Part shown: one piece after another, positions 50,772 through 62,316 of the stretch
Layout: every line of letters begins with the position of its first letter
Position numbering within the stretch: position 1 is the first letter of the stretch
Source of the DNA: Pseudoips prasinana
Taxonomy: Eukaryota; Arthropoda; Insecta; Lepidoptera; Nolidae
Direction: 5' to 3'
DNA length: 64,000 bases
NCBI GenBank assembly: GCA_951640165.1
Contig: OX621260.1
Location: 23,144,001 to 23,208,000, forward strand
Notes under the pieces: model-generated
The model's database searches: none
What the model was told of the DNA's origin: nothing
What the model saw: only the letters and a program-made list of their open reading frames with translations
Program-made: the position numbers and the translations under genes

Positions 50772-51800
50772 ATGGATGGTCTGAAAAGGCCAACAGAACC
50801 GTCAACATCTAGCTTGAGTGATGAAACTATAATAAGAAAGAACTTGTTGGAAAGAATTCAGAATAAATTCGTAAGGTACCTATACCTAAAGTTATATGGG
50901 GTTTACCCAGGGTATCCGGCAATCTATCCAACATTGTTTTTGCTTGGTATGGTGGGTTACCATAAGCTGGAAGCCAGAAGGGAAGTATCACTGGCGACAT
51001 ATTTAGTTAAAGTGCTCCGGGGGGTAACGAATAACCCCGGAATCCTGCAAACACTTCGGCTTTTTGTGCCGGATGGTTACTTGGGGCGGCGGCGACGACC
51101 ACCGTTGCTGACGGTACCCACTGCACGCACTAACTTGTTGCAACAAGCGCCAATGACTCGCGCTCTGCGCACGCTCAACCAGGTCGCTGGAATAGTAGAC
51201 TTATTCGCTTGCTCACTGAACGACTTCACAAGGGCGGCTTATTTGATTGTATGTTATTAGTTGTTAAGAAATGTACATAATAAGCAATTGAATTGTAACT
51301 TTTCTATCGTATTAGGTTCCCTGTAATGGTAGAATTAAGTTGAGTCCAATACATAAATAAATAAAACTTCTTCATGACGACAATTATTTGAAATTCGGAT
51401 TTACTGTGATTGGGAATAAATCATATTATTTGCTCCGAAGTTTTTTTAAAAAGATTTTTTAGATATTTTATTCAATCGTGGATAAGTGATATGACGACTG
51501 ATGTTTCGAAGAGTCCTTGAAATTTGATGAATCAACGGATACTGCGGAATGTGTTTCTAGCTTTCTAGCTTTTGTGCTTTGAATCCAATGAAAAAGTAAT
51601 AGAAGAAATACTTTTTTGTATAACGCTTCCCACGAATACTACAGCACTACGCATTTTCTCCATCATCAAGGTCTTGCGGCCAAAACCTAGCCACAAGAAT
51701 ACAGCCAAGTTCTAAATATTATTATAAAAATTGAAAATTCTATTAAAGAAAAAGCGTTTCGGATACATTTGTTTCGAAAATTTGTGTAGATATGGTAGCA
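50772..51800 (+). pseudogene. Broken hAT (ZBED5-like) transposase
   Basis: Fragments in the order expected of the family: 'MDGLKRPTEPSTSSLSDETI' at 50772, and then, after the LINE, 'DDNYLKFGFTVIGN' at about 51374. Next come 'FKFDESTDTAE' at about 51520 (the RNase H-like DESTD block) and 'LHTEVR-LSRDK' at about 51820. Frameshifts and stops separate them. The BED zinc-finger cysteines and the C-terminal dimerisation region are not found. Non-functional. Confidence 0.72.
50845..51364 (+). pseudogene. 5'-truncated LINE inserted in the hAT relic
   Basis: Encodes the end of a non-LTR reverse transcriptase ORF: 'LLERIQNKFVRYLYLKLYGV', 'LARREVSLATYLVKVLRG'-type text and 'ARTNLLQQAPMTRALRTLNQ', ending 'AAYLIVCY'. 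The frame is open. The 3' UTR ends in 'ccaatacataaataaataaa'. A short 'aactt'-type duplication joins the two hAT halves. Confidence 0.82.
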
Positions 51801-52064
51801 CTCCACCAAAATTCACTTTATCATACAGAGGTTAGGAGGTTGTCAAGAGACAAAGTACAGCCGTAGTTTGGAACTTCGCGCTTAACTTTTAAAGTATTTG
51901 TAGCAGGTCTAATCATGATACTCCAAATACATTTGCAACCCTGTGTCTAGCTTTCCCAACCTTTTGAGAATTCCCTACAGAAGCTTCGCGACCCCCTATA
52001 GAAGATACCCTATAGAGGTGTCACGACCCCCATGGGATCGCGATCCACAGGTTGAAAAACACTG

Positions 52065-52390
52065 ATCAATGGTATTGAAATATGATTAACAAATAATATA
52101 TTCAACGCGCGAATCTGCCGGGATGTGAATACGTAACGCTAGATAACAATCTCCGATTTCAAAGGCGTAACGTGAAGTTGTAAAGTATGCATGTTATTAG
52201 CAGACACCCAACCCTTATTTGTGGAATGTTATAAATGCGCATTTATACGCAAATATTATATAAGATTGTTTGCTCACGGTGTCGCATCGCGTTCGGAATG
52301 AAAATGTGCCGCGCTTCAATGTAACACTGCGCCGGAGTTCCTCGCTAATTGTTCCCTTACCTACTTGTATAATAATAATATATATAATAT
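52065..52390. other. No recognised feature
   Basis: Unassigned DNA between the hAT relic and SINE-A, no ORF. Confidence 0.5.
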
Positions 52391-52968
52391 AATATCTAGG
52401 GACAATGTCACGCAGATCATCCTAGCCCCAAACTAAGCAAAGCTTGTACTATGAGTACCAGGCGACGATATACATACTTATGTAGGTAGATAAATACTAA
52501 TATACATAGAAAACATCCAAACTCAGAAACAACTATTCGTGCTCATCACTTAATATTTGCACTCACCGGGACTCGAACCCAGGACCACCAGCTTCGTAGG
52601 CAGGAGCACTACCAACTAACCGGTGACCGTAATGTTCTCCTAGCCGAATTTCGGCCACGGCGGCCAGTCTCAATAGAGATTAGCCATCTGCACGGGACAT
52701 ATTATAGTGCTCAAGTGTGCGCAAACAAAGGAGTACTTTCTATTGCATCACTCTCATGATCCGATGGGACGCCTAGCGATACGACCGGAAAGAGGTCAGG
52801 TACAGGACCGACGGCTTTACGTGCTCTCCGAGGCACGGGGTTATAATACCGCCAACTCCCAGACTTCGGGCTTCTTCATCACATCTTAATCACTTTTGGC
52901 CCGAACCGGGAATTGAACCCAGGACCTCGTTTTCTGCGGGTGAACACGCTACCGCTAGACCAACGACC
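52391..52968 (-). repeat. SINE-A and SINE-C back to back, both antisense
   Basis: SINE-A occupies 52391-52630, ending at its head 'cggtgaccgt'. SINE-C follows at once, at 52631-52968, from 'gccgaatttcggccacggcg' to 'ctagaccaacga'. Confidence 0.85.
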
Positions 52969-53234
52969 CTGCTTGTATAATCTTGCAATTGCCTTGCACT
53001 GCATTGGAATTTTATAGATCAGCTATTGGAATAACGAAGTACTTTACAAGACCATTTGGTAAGCGTATAAAATTTACGGAGTAAGCTCTTTCCGAGGTAG
53101 TCATAGCTTAATGGATATTTTAAAGTTTAAGGACGGGGAGGCTATTGAAATGAACATTCTTAGTCGATGACGCATTTATTTAACTGCCTTGTCGGGTAAT
53201 AGTATTCACGTATTATTCAATATCCAACACTATT

Positions 53235-53582
53235 GGATATTAAACAATGCTCGGAGTTTCCATGCGGGATCGAATCAGAAATGTCGAAATCCGCAGGCGA
53301 ACCAAAGTCACCGACATAGCCTGAAAAATTGCAAAACTGAAGTGGCAGTGGGCAGGACACATAGCTCGTAGAGCCGACGGCCGCTGGGGCAGAAAGGTTC
53401 TAGAGTGGCGACTGAAACACGCAGTGTGGGCAGGCCCCCTACAAGATGGACCGATGATCTTGTGTTGGTCACTGGAAACTGCTGGATGCGAATAGCGCAA
53501 GACCGGCAATTGTGGAGATCTTTGGAGGAGGCCTTTGTCCAGCAGTGGACATATTTCGGCTGATATGATGATGATGATGATG
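53235..53582 (+). pseudogene. 5'-truncated RTE insertion with 13-bp target duplication
   Basis: Flanked by ATCCAACACTATT at 53222-53234 and 53583-53595. It carries the last about 100 codons of the RTE ORF with one small deletion ('ctagagtggcgactgaaaca'), then 'cggctgatatgatgatgatg'. Confidence 0.87.
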
Positions 53583-53594
53583 ATCCAACACTAT

Positions 53595-53712
53595 TCACAC
53601 ACTGCCGTCGGATCCCAAACTAAGCAGACCTTGTACCTACTATGGAAACTAGTTAACTGATATATTACATAATTATGCTACTTTTATTTTGTAAATACAT
53701 ACTAACATAGAT
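53595..53712 (-). repeat. SINE-B tail, antisense
   Basis: 'cacacactgccgtcggatcc' to 'aaatacatactaacatagat'. Interrupted on the right by SINE-A. Confidence 0.7.
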
Positions 53713-53716
53713 AATT

Positions 53717-53976
53717 GACGGTCACCGTAGCCTAGTTGGTAGTGTTCCTGCCTACGAAGCTGGTGGTCCTGGGTTCGAATCCCGGTAAGTGGAAATATTT
53801 GTGTGATGAGCACGAATATTTGTTTCTGAGTCATGGATGTTTTCTATATATATAAGTATTTATCTATCTATATAATTATGTATACCTTCGCCTGGTACCT
53901 ATAGTACAAGCTTTGCTTAGTTTAGGGCTAGGTTAATCTGTGTGACATTGTCCCTAGAGATATTATTATTATTATT
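53717..53976 (+). repeat. SINE-A, full length
   Basis: Complete copy with minor changes ('gtgttcctgcctacgaagct'). Confidence 0.88.
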
Positions 53977-54004
53977 AAAAAATTACCTACACTCTAACAT
54001 TCAT

Positions 54005-54420
54005 TTATTATTCACTAGCTGTGCCTCGCAGTTTTACCCGCGTAAACTTTATAAATTATAACCTATGTGTAATAAATGTTATAAATGTATAGTATAGTAT
54101 CATATAGTACCTATAGTATATATAGTATAGTATTGTTTTATATAGTATTGTATAGTATAGTATAATATTGTGTTGTCCAGTTCTTACTACTTTAGAAGTC
54201 GCTTAGTATAGTCTCCACTTTCTTACATTTTGATAATTTTATCATCCGTGCACCTACCATGCTATCTCTGCACCACCCTAAGGTTGACTGGCAGAAAATG
54301 CCTAGGGCATTAAGTCCGCCTTTGTACTATATTGCTACAAAGTTTCATCAAAATCCATCCGGTAGGTTTTGCGTGAAATATAATGTGAAAGTGACTTTAT
54401 AATATTAGTCTGATAGTCAG
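54005..54420 (+). repeat. LINE end fragments and TATAG low-complexity array
   Basis: A family G start ('agctgtgcctcgcagtttta') is followed by an irregular (TATAG)n/(TAGTA)n array at 54095-54172. Then come 'caccctaaggttgactggca', a widespread lepidopteran repeat, and a family G end at 54330-54415. Confidence 0.6.
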
Positions 54421-55104
54421 CGCTCAAACTGTACATTTTTGGGATGGGTATCCCTAAATTTTATTATTGTATTATTATCAACTACTTGCATTTGTACACT
54501 CTTTGCTTGTGTAATTAATGTAGATGAATTTCACATTTCTCTTTGAGATTTTGGACTGCCCATATTCCATCATTAGACTGGACAGTTACACCTTAACTAT
54601 ACTGCACACCATCTAATGAAGTGGTACCCAAACATAGCAGCAAATGGAAAAGACTGATGTAGTTTTTCATCTGAATGATATAGAGTTTAATATATTAAAA
54701 AAAAATATATACAATAATGTAAATTAAAAATCACGTGCACAACACAAGAAGTTCTCACTTCAAAAATCCACACGTGTAGTTCGTTGTAGTATGATAATGC
54801 ATATCTACCGCCACATGTGTGCAGCGGTAATGCAATTTGTGTGCAATGGTAATGACGTGACGTCATCGGGGGCAATGACACCGACTGAATTGGACGTAAG
54901 TGTCCTGCGACGTTGTACACATAACGCAACCCGGCCACGATTTACAACATTGCGGGTGACGCCATACTATAAGCTTGTGACGCGCGAAAATCAGCCTTAC
55001 TTCTCAATGAAACGGCCTATCGAGAATGTCATGTGTTTAAAGTTTATCTCCGAAAAAATGACATGACAGGAAGCTAGGCAAACACCGAGAAGAATAATAA
55101 TATG
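54421..55104. other. Mostly unique DNA
   Basis: No gene supported. At about 54850-54870 'aatgacgtgacgtcatcggg' contains a full TGACGTCA CRE palindrome, with CACGTG at about 54733. A 91-codon frame here has no recognisable domain and is not called. Confidence 0.4.
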
Positions 55105-55660
55105 TTGGCGTGGTTGGTAAGTGCTTGCCTTTCACGCCACAGGTCGTGGGTTCGATTCCTGTACAAATATTTGTAGAATAGAATAGAATAGAATTTTATT
55201 GATAATAAAAACATGTTACATAAATTATAAACCCACCAAACTGCATAGCAGTTTGTCGGCGGGATTAGCGCCCGTTAACACAATGACAATAATTATATCA
55301 ATAAATACAAATACTAAAATAAAAAAGTAAAAACTAACACTAACTAAAACTAATACAAAAATTTTAAGCGGAATTTAAGTAGTCACTGAGTAATATATTT
55401 TTAAGTTTATATCTACTTAACTGTTTGTTTTTTTTTACTTTATTAACATTCGATCTTAACCAGGCATATTTCAGGCATTTGTGTGCATCAACATGTCTGT
55501 TCGTCCTGAGTCTGGGTGTAATTATCTGTAAGTATGTTTAACAAAAGCAAAGTGCTATATGAAGTATATCAGTTATATGGTTTCCATAGTACAAGCTCTG
55601 CTTAGTTTGGGATCAGATGGGCGTGAGTGAATAATGTCCCACGATATTATTGTTATTAAT
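55105..55660 (+). repeat. SINE-B split by an antisense LINE end
   Basis: The SINE-B head (55105-55175, 'ttggcgtggttggtaagtgc') and the rest (55474-55660, 'tgtgcatcaacatgtctgtt') are separated by a 298-bp insertion starting with an (AGAAT)n tail. Confidence 0.82.
55176..55473 (-). pseudogene. 5'-truncated LINE inside SINE-B
   Basis: On the minus strand a short C-terminal ORF piece ('LRSNVNKVKKNKQLSRYKLK', 'NILLSDYLNSA', stop) precedes a 3' UTR with 'aaactgctatgcagtttggt' and an (ATTCT)n tail. The target duplication is about 'atttgt'. Confidence 0.65.
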
Positions 55661-55667
55661 ATAGAGC

Positions 55668-55850
55668 CTTGATCAACTTCTGAAGAGGATCTCGCTGGAT
55701 CACTGGGTCAACAAGGATCGGATACAAAAGGCAGCAATTATGGGAACGGCACGCATTGTTAGGAGGTTTCTCTGACGCCCTGACCACCGGCTGCTTAGGA
55801 CATCAAACCCCGCCGCAGGAAGAACTCTATTTACTGCATTTTTTTATATC
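55668..55850 (+). repeat. LINE 3'-end fragment (family R)
   Basis: 'cgctggatcactgggtcaac' and 'cgccctgaccaccggctgct' to 'acatcaaaccccgccgcagg'. The same block appears antisense at 63568-63660. Confidence 0.55.
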
Positions 55851-55867
55851 AATTTTATAATTATTAG

Positions 55868-56238
55868 ACTGCCTCGTTAGTCTAGCGGTAGCATGTTCAA
55901 CCGCAGAAAATGAGGTCCTGGGTTCAAATCCCGGGTCGGGCCAAAAAGTGATTTTGGGATTTTTCCGTAAAAAGATATTTCTCAGTTACAGCCCGAAGTC
56001 TGGAAGTGGCGGTATTACACCCCCGTGCCTCGGAGAGCACGTAAAGCCGTCGGTCCTCTAAAGACCTCTTTCCGATCGTGTCGCTAGTCGTCCCATCGGA
56101 TCATGAGAGTGATGGAAAAGAAAGTGCCCCTGTGTTTGCGCGTACACACTTGTGCACTATAATATGTCCTGCGCAATTGGCTAATCTCCATTGAGAATGG
56201 CCGCCGTGGCCGAAATTCGGCCGGGAAGACATCATCAT
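55868..56238 (+). repeat. SINE-C, full length
   Basis: Head 'tgcctcgttagtctagcggt', B box 'gggttcaaatccc', end 'gccgaaattcggccgggaag'. One of the best preserved copies. Confidence 0.88.
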
Positions 56239-56287
56239 AATTTTACATAAATACGCAAAAAAAAAGAATTTAAATAAGTGAATGATT

Positions 56288-56500
56288 TCATCTGATTCCA
56301 AACTAAGCAGAACTTGTACTTTGGATACCAGATAACTGATATACATATACAATTTTTATTTTTTTGTAATATAATTATATAATTACAACCAGATGGAAAT
56401 CCGTTGTCTCTGCCTACCCCTCTGGGAAACAGGCGTGAGTCTATGATGATGATGCTGACAACCAGATTTAGGACAAACAGACATGTCTATGTATAGTTAG
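56288..56500 (-). repeat. SINE-B, antisense, with inserted fragment
   Basis: SINE-B tail pieces surround a short 'gttgtctctgcctacccctc' - 'ggcgtgagtctatgatgatg' block, itself a common lepidopteran LINE end. Confidence 0.6.
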
Positions 56501-58249
56501 AGTTCCCAGATAAAAAATCAAAAGAAGTGGAAATGGAGATCAGGCCATGTCTCTTCCATTGAAAAAACCTGAGATTATTTACAGTTTGAGAATTTTCTCT
56601 CAAATGTAACTTAACAATTTAAATTTTCTCGCTCACGTATTGCAAGTGGCACTCAAAGTGTGACACACTTTGACTGGCTGTATTTTATTGAATATCTAAA
56701 AATCCTGAGATTTCACAAGTCTACCAAAATCCAGCCGCAAACCTGATTGAGAATAGTCCGAAAATCCTGAGATGTGGTAACCCAATGTGTAGTGGGATAC
56801 CATGGCGGCCTTTCCTGCGATTAATGACTGACCCAATTGGTCTGACTCTCTATCAATGAGACTTAGGTCGTGCCTAATTAACGGCCGTGTACTTACCCAC
56901 TTCGGTTCAAATTGAATATCATCAAGAGCACAGTGGACATGGTGTTTAAACACTAGTGTGTTCGGACAAATATTAGCGCACTTAATTAACGCCCAACGAA
57001 CTCACTTCCACGAAATTAATTGGGGTCAAAGAATTTCAGTGCATACATCTCAATTAAACTGGCCGGGACACCAAGAGTCATCGCCACATCCGAACACTAA
57101 ATAACCCAATAAATTTAATCGTTCGACAGTTACTCATGTGGGTAGGTAGGTCTGGGGAAATAAATAAACATCCTGTCATTCTTAATCCCTCACGCCTCCT
57201 GGCTGTATACGCAGACAATAGACATTAATTTTCAAAGGCGCGAGTTGGGAATGTCGCCGGCGCAGGTAGATTTTTTGGCACCTTTATGATCAAATCCTGA
57301 CGTGTCATAAGCCACCCACGGGCCCTCATTAAGCCGGTAGCCTACAAAGGTGCCGGGTTGCCCATAATGCTGTCGGATTATGCGGAGCGGACGGGCGGGT
57401 CGTCGGCCTGCGGTGCCCTCGCGTGCCACAATTGCACACAACATGCCCCGCGCGACCCGAACCAAAAAGTTAGAAAAGTATCGCACGGTGGTGTAGTGGG
57501 ACGGGCGCGATACCATCTCGGCGCCACGCCGCCGCCGCCAATGCTGCCGCTCTGCGTGGCACCTACACCTTGTCTCGATCCTTAAATTCGATCATTCCGT
57601 AGTCCTCCCCTCTCCTGAGGAACACGTCCGGTGTCAGAGAAGCTGCCGCCTGCATTTAATTAGAAGTTACTCTTAAGATCCTGTGAAATATTGCGCACCT
57701 CTGAGAATTTAAAGCGATCGGGAGTAAGAAAATACTGAGAAACGATAAATGCAATTTGGAACTTTGAACGATCCGATTTATTTTATGGTAATTTTCGGCG
57801 TCGTATGGTCGAATTCCGCAACGGCTCTGTTTATCTTTATCGATATTAAAAAGTTTTGGACGATGCCGAGTGTCGTCCGGCGCGGGTGTGGCGACTGAGT
57901 TACGGAGCTCCTCCCACGTACGGGTCTCGTTATGAACTTGAATTAAATGAATGACGCAGTTGTATGAATGGCGCGGGAATGAATGTGAGTCGGAAGTGCA
58001 AGCCGCGCTTCAGCACGCTAGCCCATTGCGTTTGCGCACGTGCATCCGCCGCGCCTCGCGGTCGCAGCGCCGCGCCCGCGCAACTCGCGCTAGGGCAACG
58101 CTGCCTCATGCCGTCACGTCTCATCTTTGATGCGTGTTTCGGTACGCTAGTGTTTTGTCAACCGTGGGTTTGAATATGAATAGTAAGTATATCTAATATC
58201 TGACACTTCCTCATTGCCTGTTCGAACTAGGACTAATAATGCACATATA
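56501..58249. other. Long repeat-poor stretch, CpG-rich at 57.23-58.15 kb
   Basis: No family repeat recognised over 1.7 kb, the longest such stretch outside the promoter at 30 kb. CpG-rich blocks lie at about 57230-57580 and 57860-58150. No supported ORF, splice site pair or known domain. It could be an intronic regulatory region or an alternative promoter of the gene starting at 30405. This is inference from composition only. Confidence 0.4.
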
Positions 58250-58720
58250 TAATAATAATGTTATATACAATAATCAGAATAAGAATTTAGATGTATAGAC
58301 ATAGTTTCAATTTATGTACAATTAGAGGTCTTATCGCATAAGAGCGATTTCTTCCAGACAACCGTTGGATGGACTAGATTAGCAAATGAGAAAGGTGGCT
58401 AGTAATGTACTGTATAATAACTTTAAATTCTATTTACTTACACAATATAAATAAATACAAGTACACCAAATATTAAGAGAATTTGAGAATAATAAAAATA
58501 GCAGGTTTATGAAAAGAAAGAGACAGGGAATTGCTCTTTACTGAATTCTTAAACGCTTTAATAGACTGAGCGCGTGTTATATGTAATCGCAGGGCATTCC
58601 ACAGACGAGCTGCTTGAACTGTAAAAAGATTTCATCAGGTCTGAGATAAGAACAAGTAGAGATAATTAACTTGATACATATTACATATAACACTGGTGTC
58701 GGAGTAAGTGATTTGCATAC
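58250..58720 (-). pseudogene. LINE RT C-terminus plus 3' UTR (family F), antisense
   Basis: On the minus strand 'VQAARLWNALRLHITRAQSI' then 'KAFKNSVKSNSLSLSFHK' is the end of a non-LTR reverse transcriptase ORF. It is followed by the 3' UTR with the family F core ('gcgatttcttccagacaacc' on plus) at about 58345. This copy ties the orphan family F tails to a LINE ORF. Confidence 0.7.
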
Positions 58721-58910
58721 GATTGTCTCGTAAACATCGGACTTCACTGCACAATATTTTAATTATTCATATACTGAGGGAATGAATTACGACCATGAAT
58801 AAATGCCTTTAGTGGTTGAATTGATTCAAATGGACGGTATGCTGTGCCTGCTCATTAATTAGGACAGTACGTGCCTACCACCCCTTTGGAGAACATAACC
58901 CAAGCATTTA

Positions 58911-59155
58911 AGCCTGTTGGCGTGGTTGGTAAATGCTTGCTTTTCAGTCCGCAGGACGTGGATTCGATTCCCACCCAGGACAAATATTTGCATGCATGTC
59001 TCTCTGTCCTGTGTCTGGGTGAAAATATCAATACAAGTTTAGGTATATTTACGAAAAAAAATAGTATATGTAGGTAGTATATCTGTTATCTGATTTCCAT
59101 AGTACAAGCTCTACTTAGTTTGTGATCAGTGTATAATGTCCCAGGATATTAAGAA
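58911..59155 (+). repeat. SINE-B, full length
   Basis: Head 'gcctgttggcgtggttggta', B box region 'gattcgattcccacccagga', end 'ataatgtcccaggatattaa'. Confidence 0.85.
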
Positions 59156-59282
59156 TGAATTATTTATTGTCTTCTTCATCTTCTTTATTATCTGTACAAA
59201 TTCAACACTTTGTTTAAATTCCAATAACTTGTCTTCTTTAAATATTTATTGTTAAGTTGATAATTATGCTAAATAAAATAAT

Positions 59283-59546
59283 GACGGTCACCGTAGCCTA
59301 GTTGGTAGTGCTCCTGCCTACGAAGCTGGTGGTCCTGGGTTCGAATCCCGGTAAGTGCAAATATTTGTGTGATGAGCACGAATATTTGTTTCTGAGTCAT
59401 GGATGTTTTCTATGTATATAAGTATTTATCTATCTATATAAGTATGTATATCGTCGCCTGGTACCCATAGTACAAGCTTTGCTTAGTTTGGGGCTAGGAT
59501 GATCTGTGTGACATTGTCCCTAGATATATTGTCCCTAGATATATAA
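59283..59546 (+). repeat. SINE-A, full length
   Basis: Complete. The 3' end 'ttgtccctagatata' is duplicated in tandem. Confidence 0.9.
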
Positions 59547-59554
59547 TGTTTATC

Positions 59555-59680
59555 CTTTTGTGGCTGGGGGCAAAGAGTATCGCCATCCCATCTCATCCCA
59601 TGGGGGGCGTAGTAATCTATCTTAGGAGAGGTACTATCATAATATCAGAAAACAGGCAGTAGCGTCTCTTTTTCTCGTTT
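59555..59680 (+). repeat. RTE 5'-end fragment
   Basis: 'ccatcccatctcatcccatg' and 'caggcagtagcgtctc' match the RTE 5' UTR. The 3' part is missing. Confidence 0.5.
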
Positions 59681-59694
59681 TTTTTTATCCTTAA

Positions 59695-59915
59695 TAATAT
59701 CCTGGGACATTCATTAATTACACACGGCCATGATCCCAAATATCCCAGAGCTTATACTAGGTATGGAAACCAGCTAACTATACTAATTTTCTCTGTAAAT
59801 ACTTACTTATATAAATAATTACACCCTGACTATATATCTGTTCTGGGTGGGACTCGAACCCACGACCTCCGGCGTTTAAAGCAAGCATTTGCTAACCACG
59901 CCAACAGGCCCGTAG
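59695..59915 (-). repeat. SINE-B, antisense
   Basis: 'aatatcctgggacattcatt' to 'ctaaccacgccaacaggccc'. The head is complete. Confidence 0.82.
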
Positions 59916-60044
59916 GTATATAAGAATGTATTTTTACTATCTTCTTTTTTATCTTTAGTAATTTAATATTTTATTTTTATCTCAATAACTTATATTCTAT
60001 GAATGGTTTATAGTTTTTTTTTCAAGTAATTTTAAAAAGCAGCT

Positions 60045-60238
60045 TCTATGGAAACCAGATAACTGATATACTACATATACTACTTTTCTTTTATAAATAC
60101 ATACTTATGACGAGAATTACATCCAGACTCAGGACAGACATGTTCATGCACAAAAATATCTGTCTGAGTGGGAATCTAATCCACGACCTGTGGCATGAAA
60201 AAGTATCCTACCAGCCACGCCAACCGACCGGGCCGTCT
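60045..60238 (-). repeat. SINE-B, antisense, tail-truncated
   Basis: 'ctatggaaaccagataactg' to 'cagccacgccaaccgaccgg'. The terminal segment is missing. Confidence 0.75.
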
Positions 60239-60343
60239 ATTTCTTAAGTATACCGGTGGATGTCTGGACCAAGAGCGTCCAGTTTATCCGCTAGTTGGTT
60301 ATAAGACATTGTGTTTGCATATGTAATTACTAATTATAGTAGT

Positions 60344-60580
60344 AACTAGCTGTGCCCGCGACTTCGTCCGCGTGTTAATTAGTTTATTTCATTCTTTTTG
60401 TTTTTTTGTAAAATAAAAGACTTTTTCTAAAATAAAAGTAGCCTAAGTTATTCCTTATTACATCAGCTACCTGCCAATACAAGTCCCATCAAAATCGGTC
60501 CAGCCATTTCAGAGATAAGCCGGAACAAACAGACAGACAGACAGACAGACAAAAATTGTAAAAAATGTTATTTTGGTGTA
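60344..60580 (+). repeat. LINE 3'-end repeat (CCCGCGACTTCGTCCGCG type)
   Basis: 'tgcccgcgacttcgtccgcg', 'catcaaaatcggtccagcca' and an (ACAG)n stretch. The best known form of this insect LINE tail. Confidence 0.75.
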
Positions 60581-60832
60581 TGTAGCGTATATATATGCAT
60601 ATTTATGTAGTAAAAACCGGCTATTTCAATATTACAAACAGACACTCCAATTTTATTTATTTGTATAGATGTATAGATTATGTGTATGAGTGGGGCTCAG
60701 GTGTGTCATCGTCACTTGTTTACTATATACATGAGCATAAATTACTAATTAATTATTATAATTGCAAATTATTTTTACCATAGATACCATATCCATTTAT
60801 TTTCCCATTACTTCATTCATTTTTTAAAATTT

Positions 60833-61088
60833 TGGAACGAAGTTCCTTATCGTGCGTTGTGAAAGGGGGCTAGACGGAAAAAAATCTTACGAAAAGTTGT
60901 CACGACACTTTTTGCAGCTGTGCGGCGTGCGCATGTTTCTCTGTCTGTCTCTCTCTCTCTTATAGAAAGCAAGCCAGATATTTTCATTTCTATTTCGCAT
61001 TGAACAGTGTGGTGTCGCGACGATTATTTTTGTTGAGTGTATACAGGTTTTTTGTACATAATCAATAATAAGAAATAACTTCGTTCCA
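60833..61088. mobile_element. MITE with TGGAACGAAGTT inverted termini
   Basis: 256 bp. The left end 'tggaacgaagttccttatcg' and right end (reverse complement) 'tggaacgaagttatttctta' share about 12 bp perfectly. The interior has a (TCTG/TC)n run. No ORF. Confidence 0.65.
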
Positions 61089-61116
61089 TCCGGGTGTCCC
61101 TTGACACCTCTCAAGT

Positions 61117-61195
61117 TTTTGTTTCCATAGTACGAGCTCTGTTTAGTTTGGGATCCTATAGCCGTGTGTGAATGATGTCCCAGGGTATTATTTAT
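61117..61195 (+). repeat. SINE-B tail
   Basis: 'tttccatagtacgagctctg' to 'gtcccagggtattatttatt'. Confidence 0.75.
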
Positions 61196-61204
61196 TTATT
61201 TATA

Positions 61205-61405
61205 TCTTTTTAATAAAGACGCCGTCCACTTTAGGTTAATTAATCTCAGTGTCGCGGTACATACATATAATTGATGGACACAAAGTACCGACATCCGGAC
61301 TCAGAACAACTATTTATGGGTCACACAAATACATGTCATGTAGGGAATCGAATCCGGGACACGAAGCAGCGAGGCGACTGTCTTAGTCACTGCGCCACAC
61401 GTGCA
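61205..61405 (-). repeat. SINE-D, antisense
   Basis: On the minus strand the head is 'cacgtgtggcgcagtgacta' with B box 'ggattcgattccc'. The body has 'acccataaatagttgttctg' and 'cgacactgagattaattaac'. A fuller copy than 48341-48480. Confidence 0.7.
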
Positions 61406-61410
61406 GTCAA

Positions 61411-62039
61411 ATCACTTAGATATATATTTTAAAATTGAGCAACTTTTTACTACTTAAGTAACGACTAGCTTATCAAAGATCTGTTAATACTAACATTACT
61501 TAGACTTAATATTGATGGTAAACATCGTTAGTTATTAACATAAAATCTTGCGCAGACGCAGCCCGATCTGGCTCCTGAGGAGCCGGCTCGATGTCGGCCA
61601 TATAAAGAGTATGCGTACTCGTTCTCAGCGTCTAGCCATAATCCTACATACCTGTATTAAGGTAGATAGTTTGGTTTTTAAACGTTTCAGATTATGAGAC
61701 TCTAGATATACATTCCAATATTATACATGCGAAAGTATGTGAGTATGCATGGATATTTTTTTTAAAATTATTTGAATCAATATCTTGTGAATAAGTGTTA
61801 TTACTCCATCACAGATTTCATGAATGACAAAGAGCGATACGAGGGTCCAATCTATTAATTTAAGACTTTTAATTGTTAACAAAAAGCTGACATAGTTTAA
61901 TGAATTCCATGACTGTTATTGAATTTAATCTAGGTTAAGAAACTTCTTACATTTAAATTTTGTACGTCATTAAGTTGGCAAAACATAGCGGTTTACCTTT
62001 ATACCTGTATAACACCCATGTAATATGTACATATGTTTA
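61411..62039. other. No recognised feature
   Basis: Unassigned DNA. 'ctcctgaggagccggctcga' at about 61572 is a small palindrome. No ORF. Confidence 0.5.
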
Positions 62040-62190
62040 CCAAATACTGAATGTTCGTTACTCTTTCACGCAAAAACTACACAATGGATTTTCATAAAAC
62101 TTTGTAGTAATGTAGCTTATACATCTGAATAATACACGGGCTATATAATTTATACATTTTAACGCGGGTAAAACCGCAGGGCACGGTTAG
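62040..62190 (-). repeat. LINE 3'-end repeat, antisense
   Basis: 'actctttcacgcaaaaacta' to 'gggtaaaaccgcagggcacg'. Confidence 0.65.
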
Positions 62191-62316
62191 TATAATAATA
62201 TCCTTGGACATTATTCACGCATGGCCTCACTTTTTACCAAAACAGGTCTAAGTTTAGAGCTTTATTATTTACTAACATAGCTAATAGTACAGTATACACA
62301 GGTAGATTATATATTT

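Larger units (their letters stand above)
50414..52064 (+). mobile_element. hAT-superfamily transposon relic (ZBED5-like), split by a LINE
   Basis: The terminal inverted repeats are 'cagtgtttttcaacct' at 50414 and 'ggttgaaaaacactg' ending 52064. The flanking 8-mers, atctatga and atcaatgg, match at 6 of 8 positions and look like a decayed 8-bp target duplication. Coding remnants lie between them on the plus strand. About 520 nt of the length is a later LINE insertion. Confidence 0.82.

Noticed and set aside
54791..55066. 91-codon plus-strand frame
   Set aside because: No domain, no codon bias, no splice signals. It lies in A+T-moderate unique DNA where such a frame can occur by chance.
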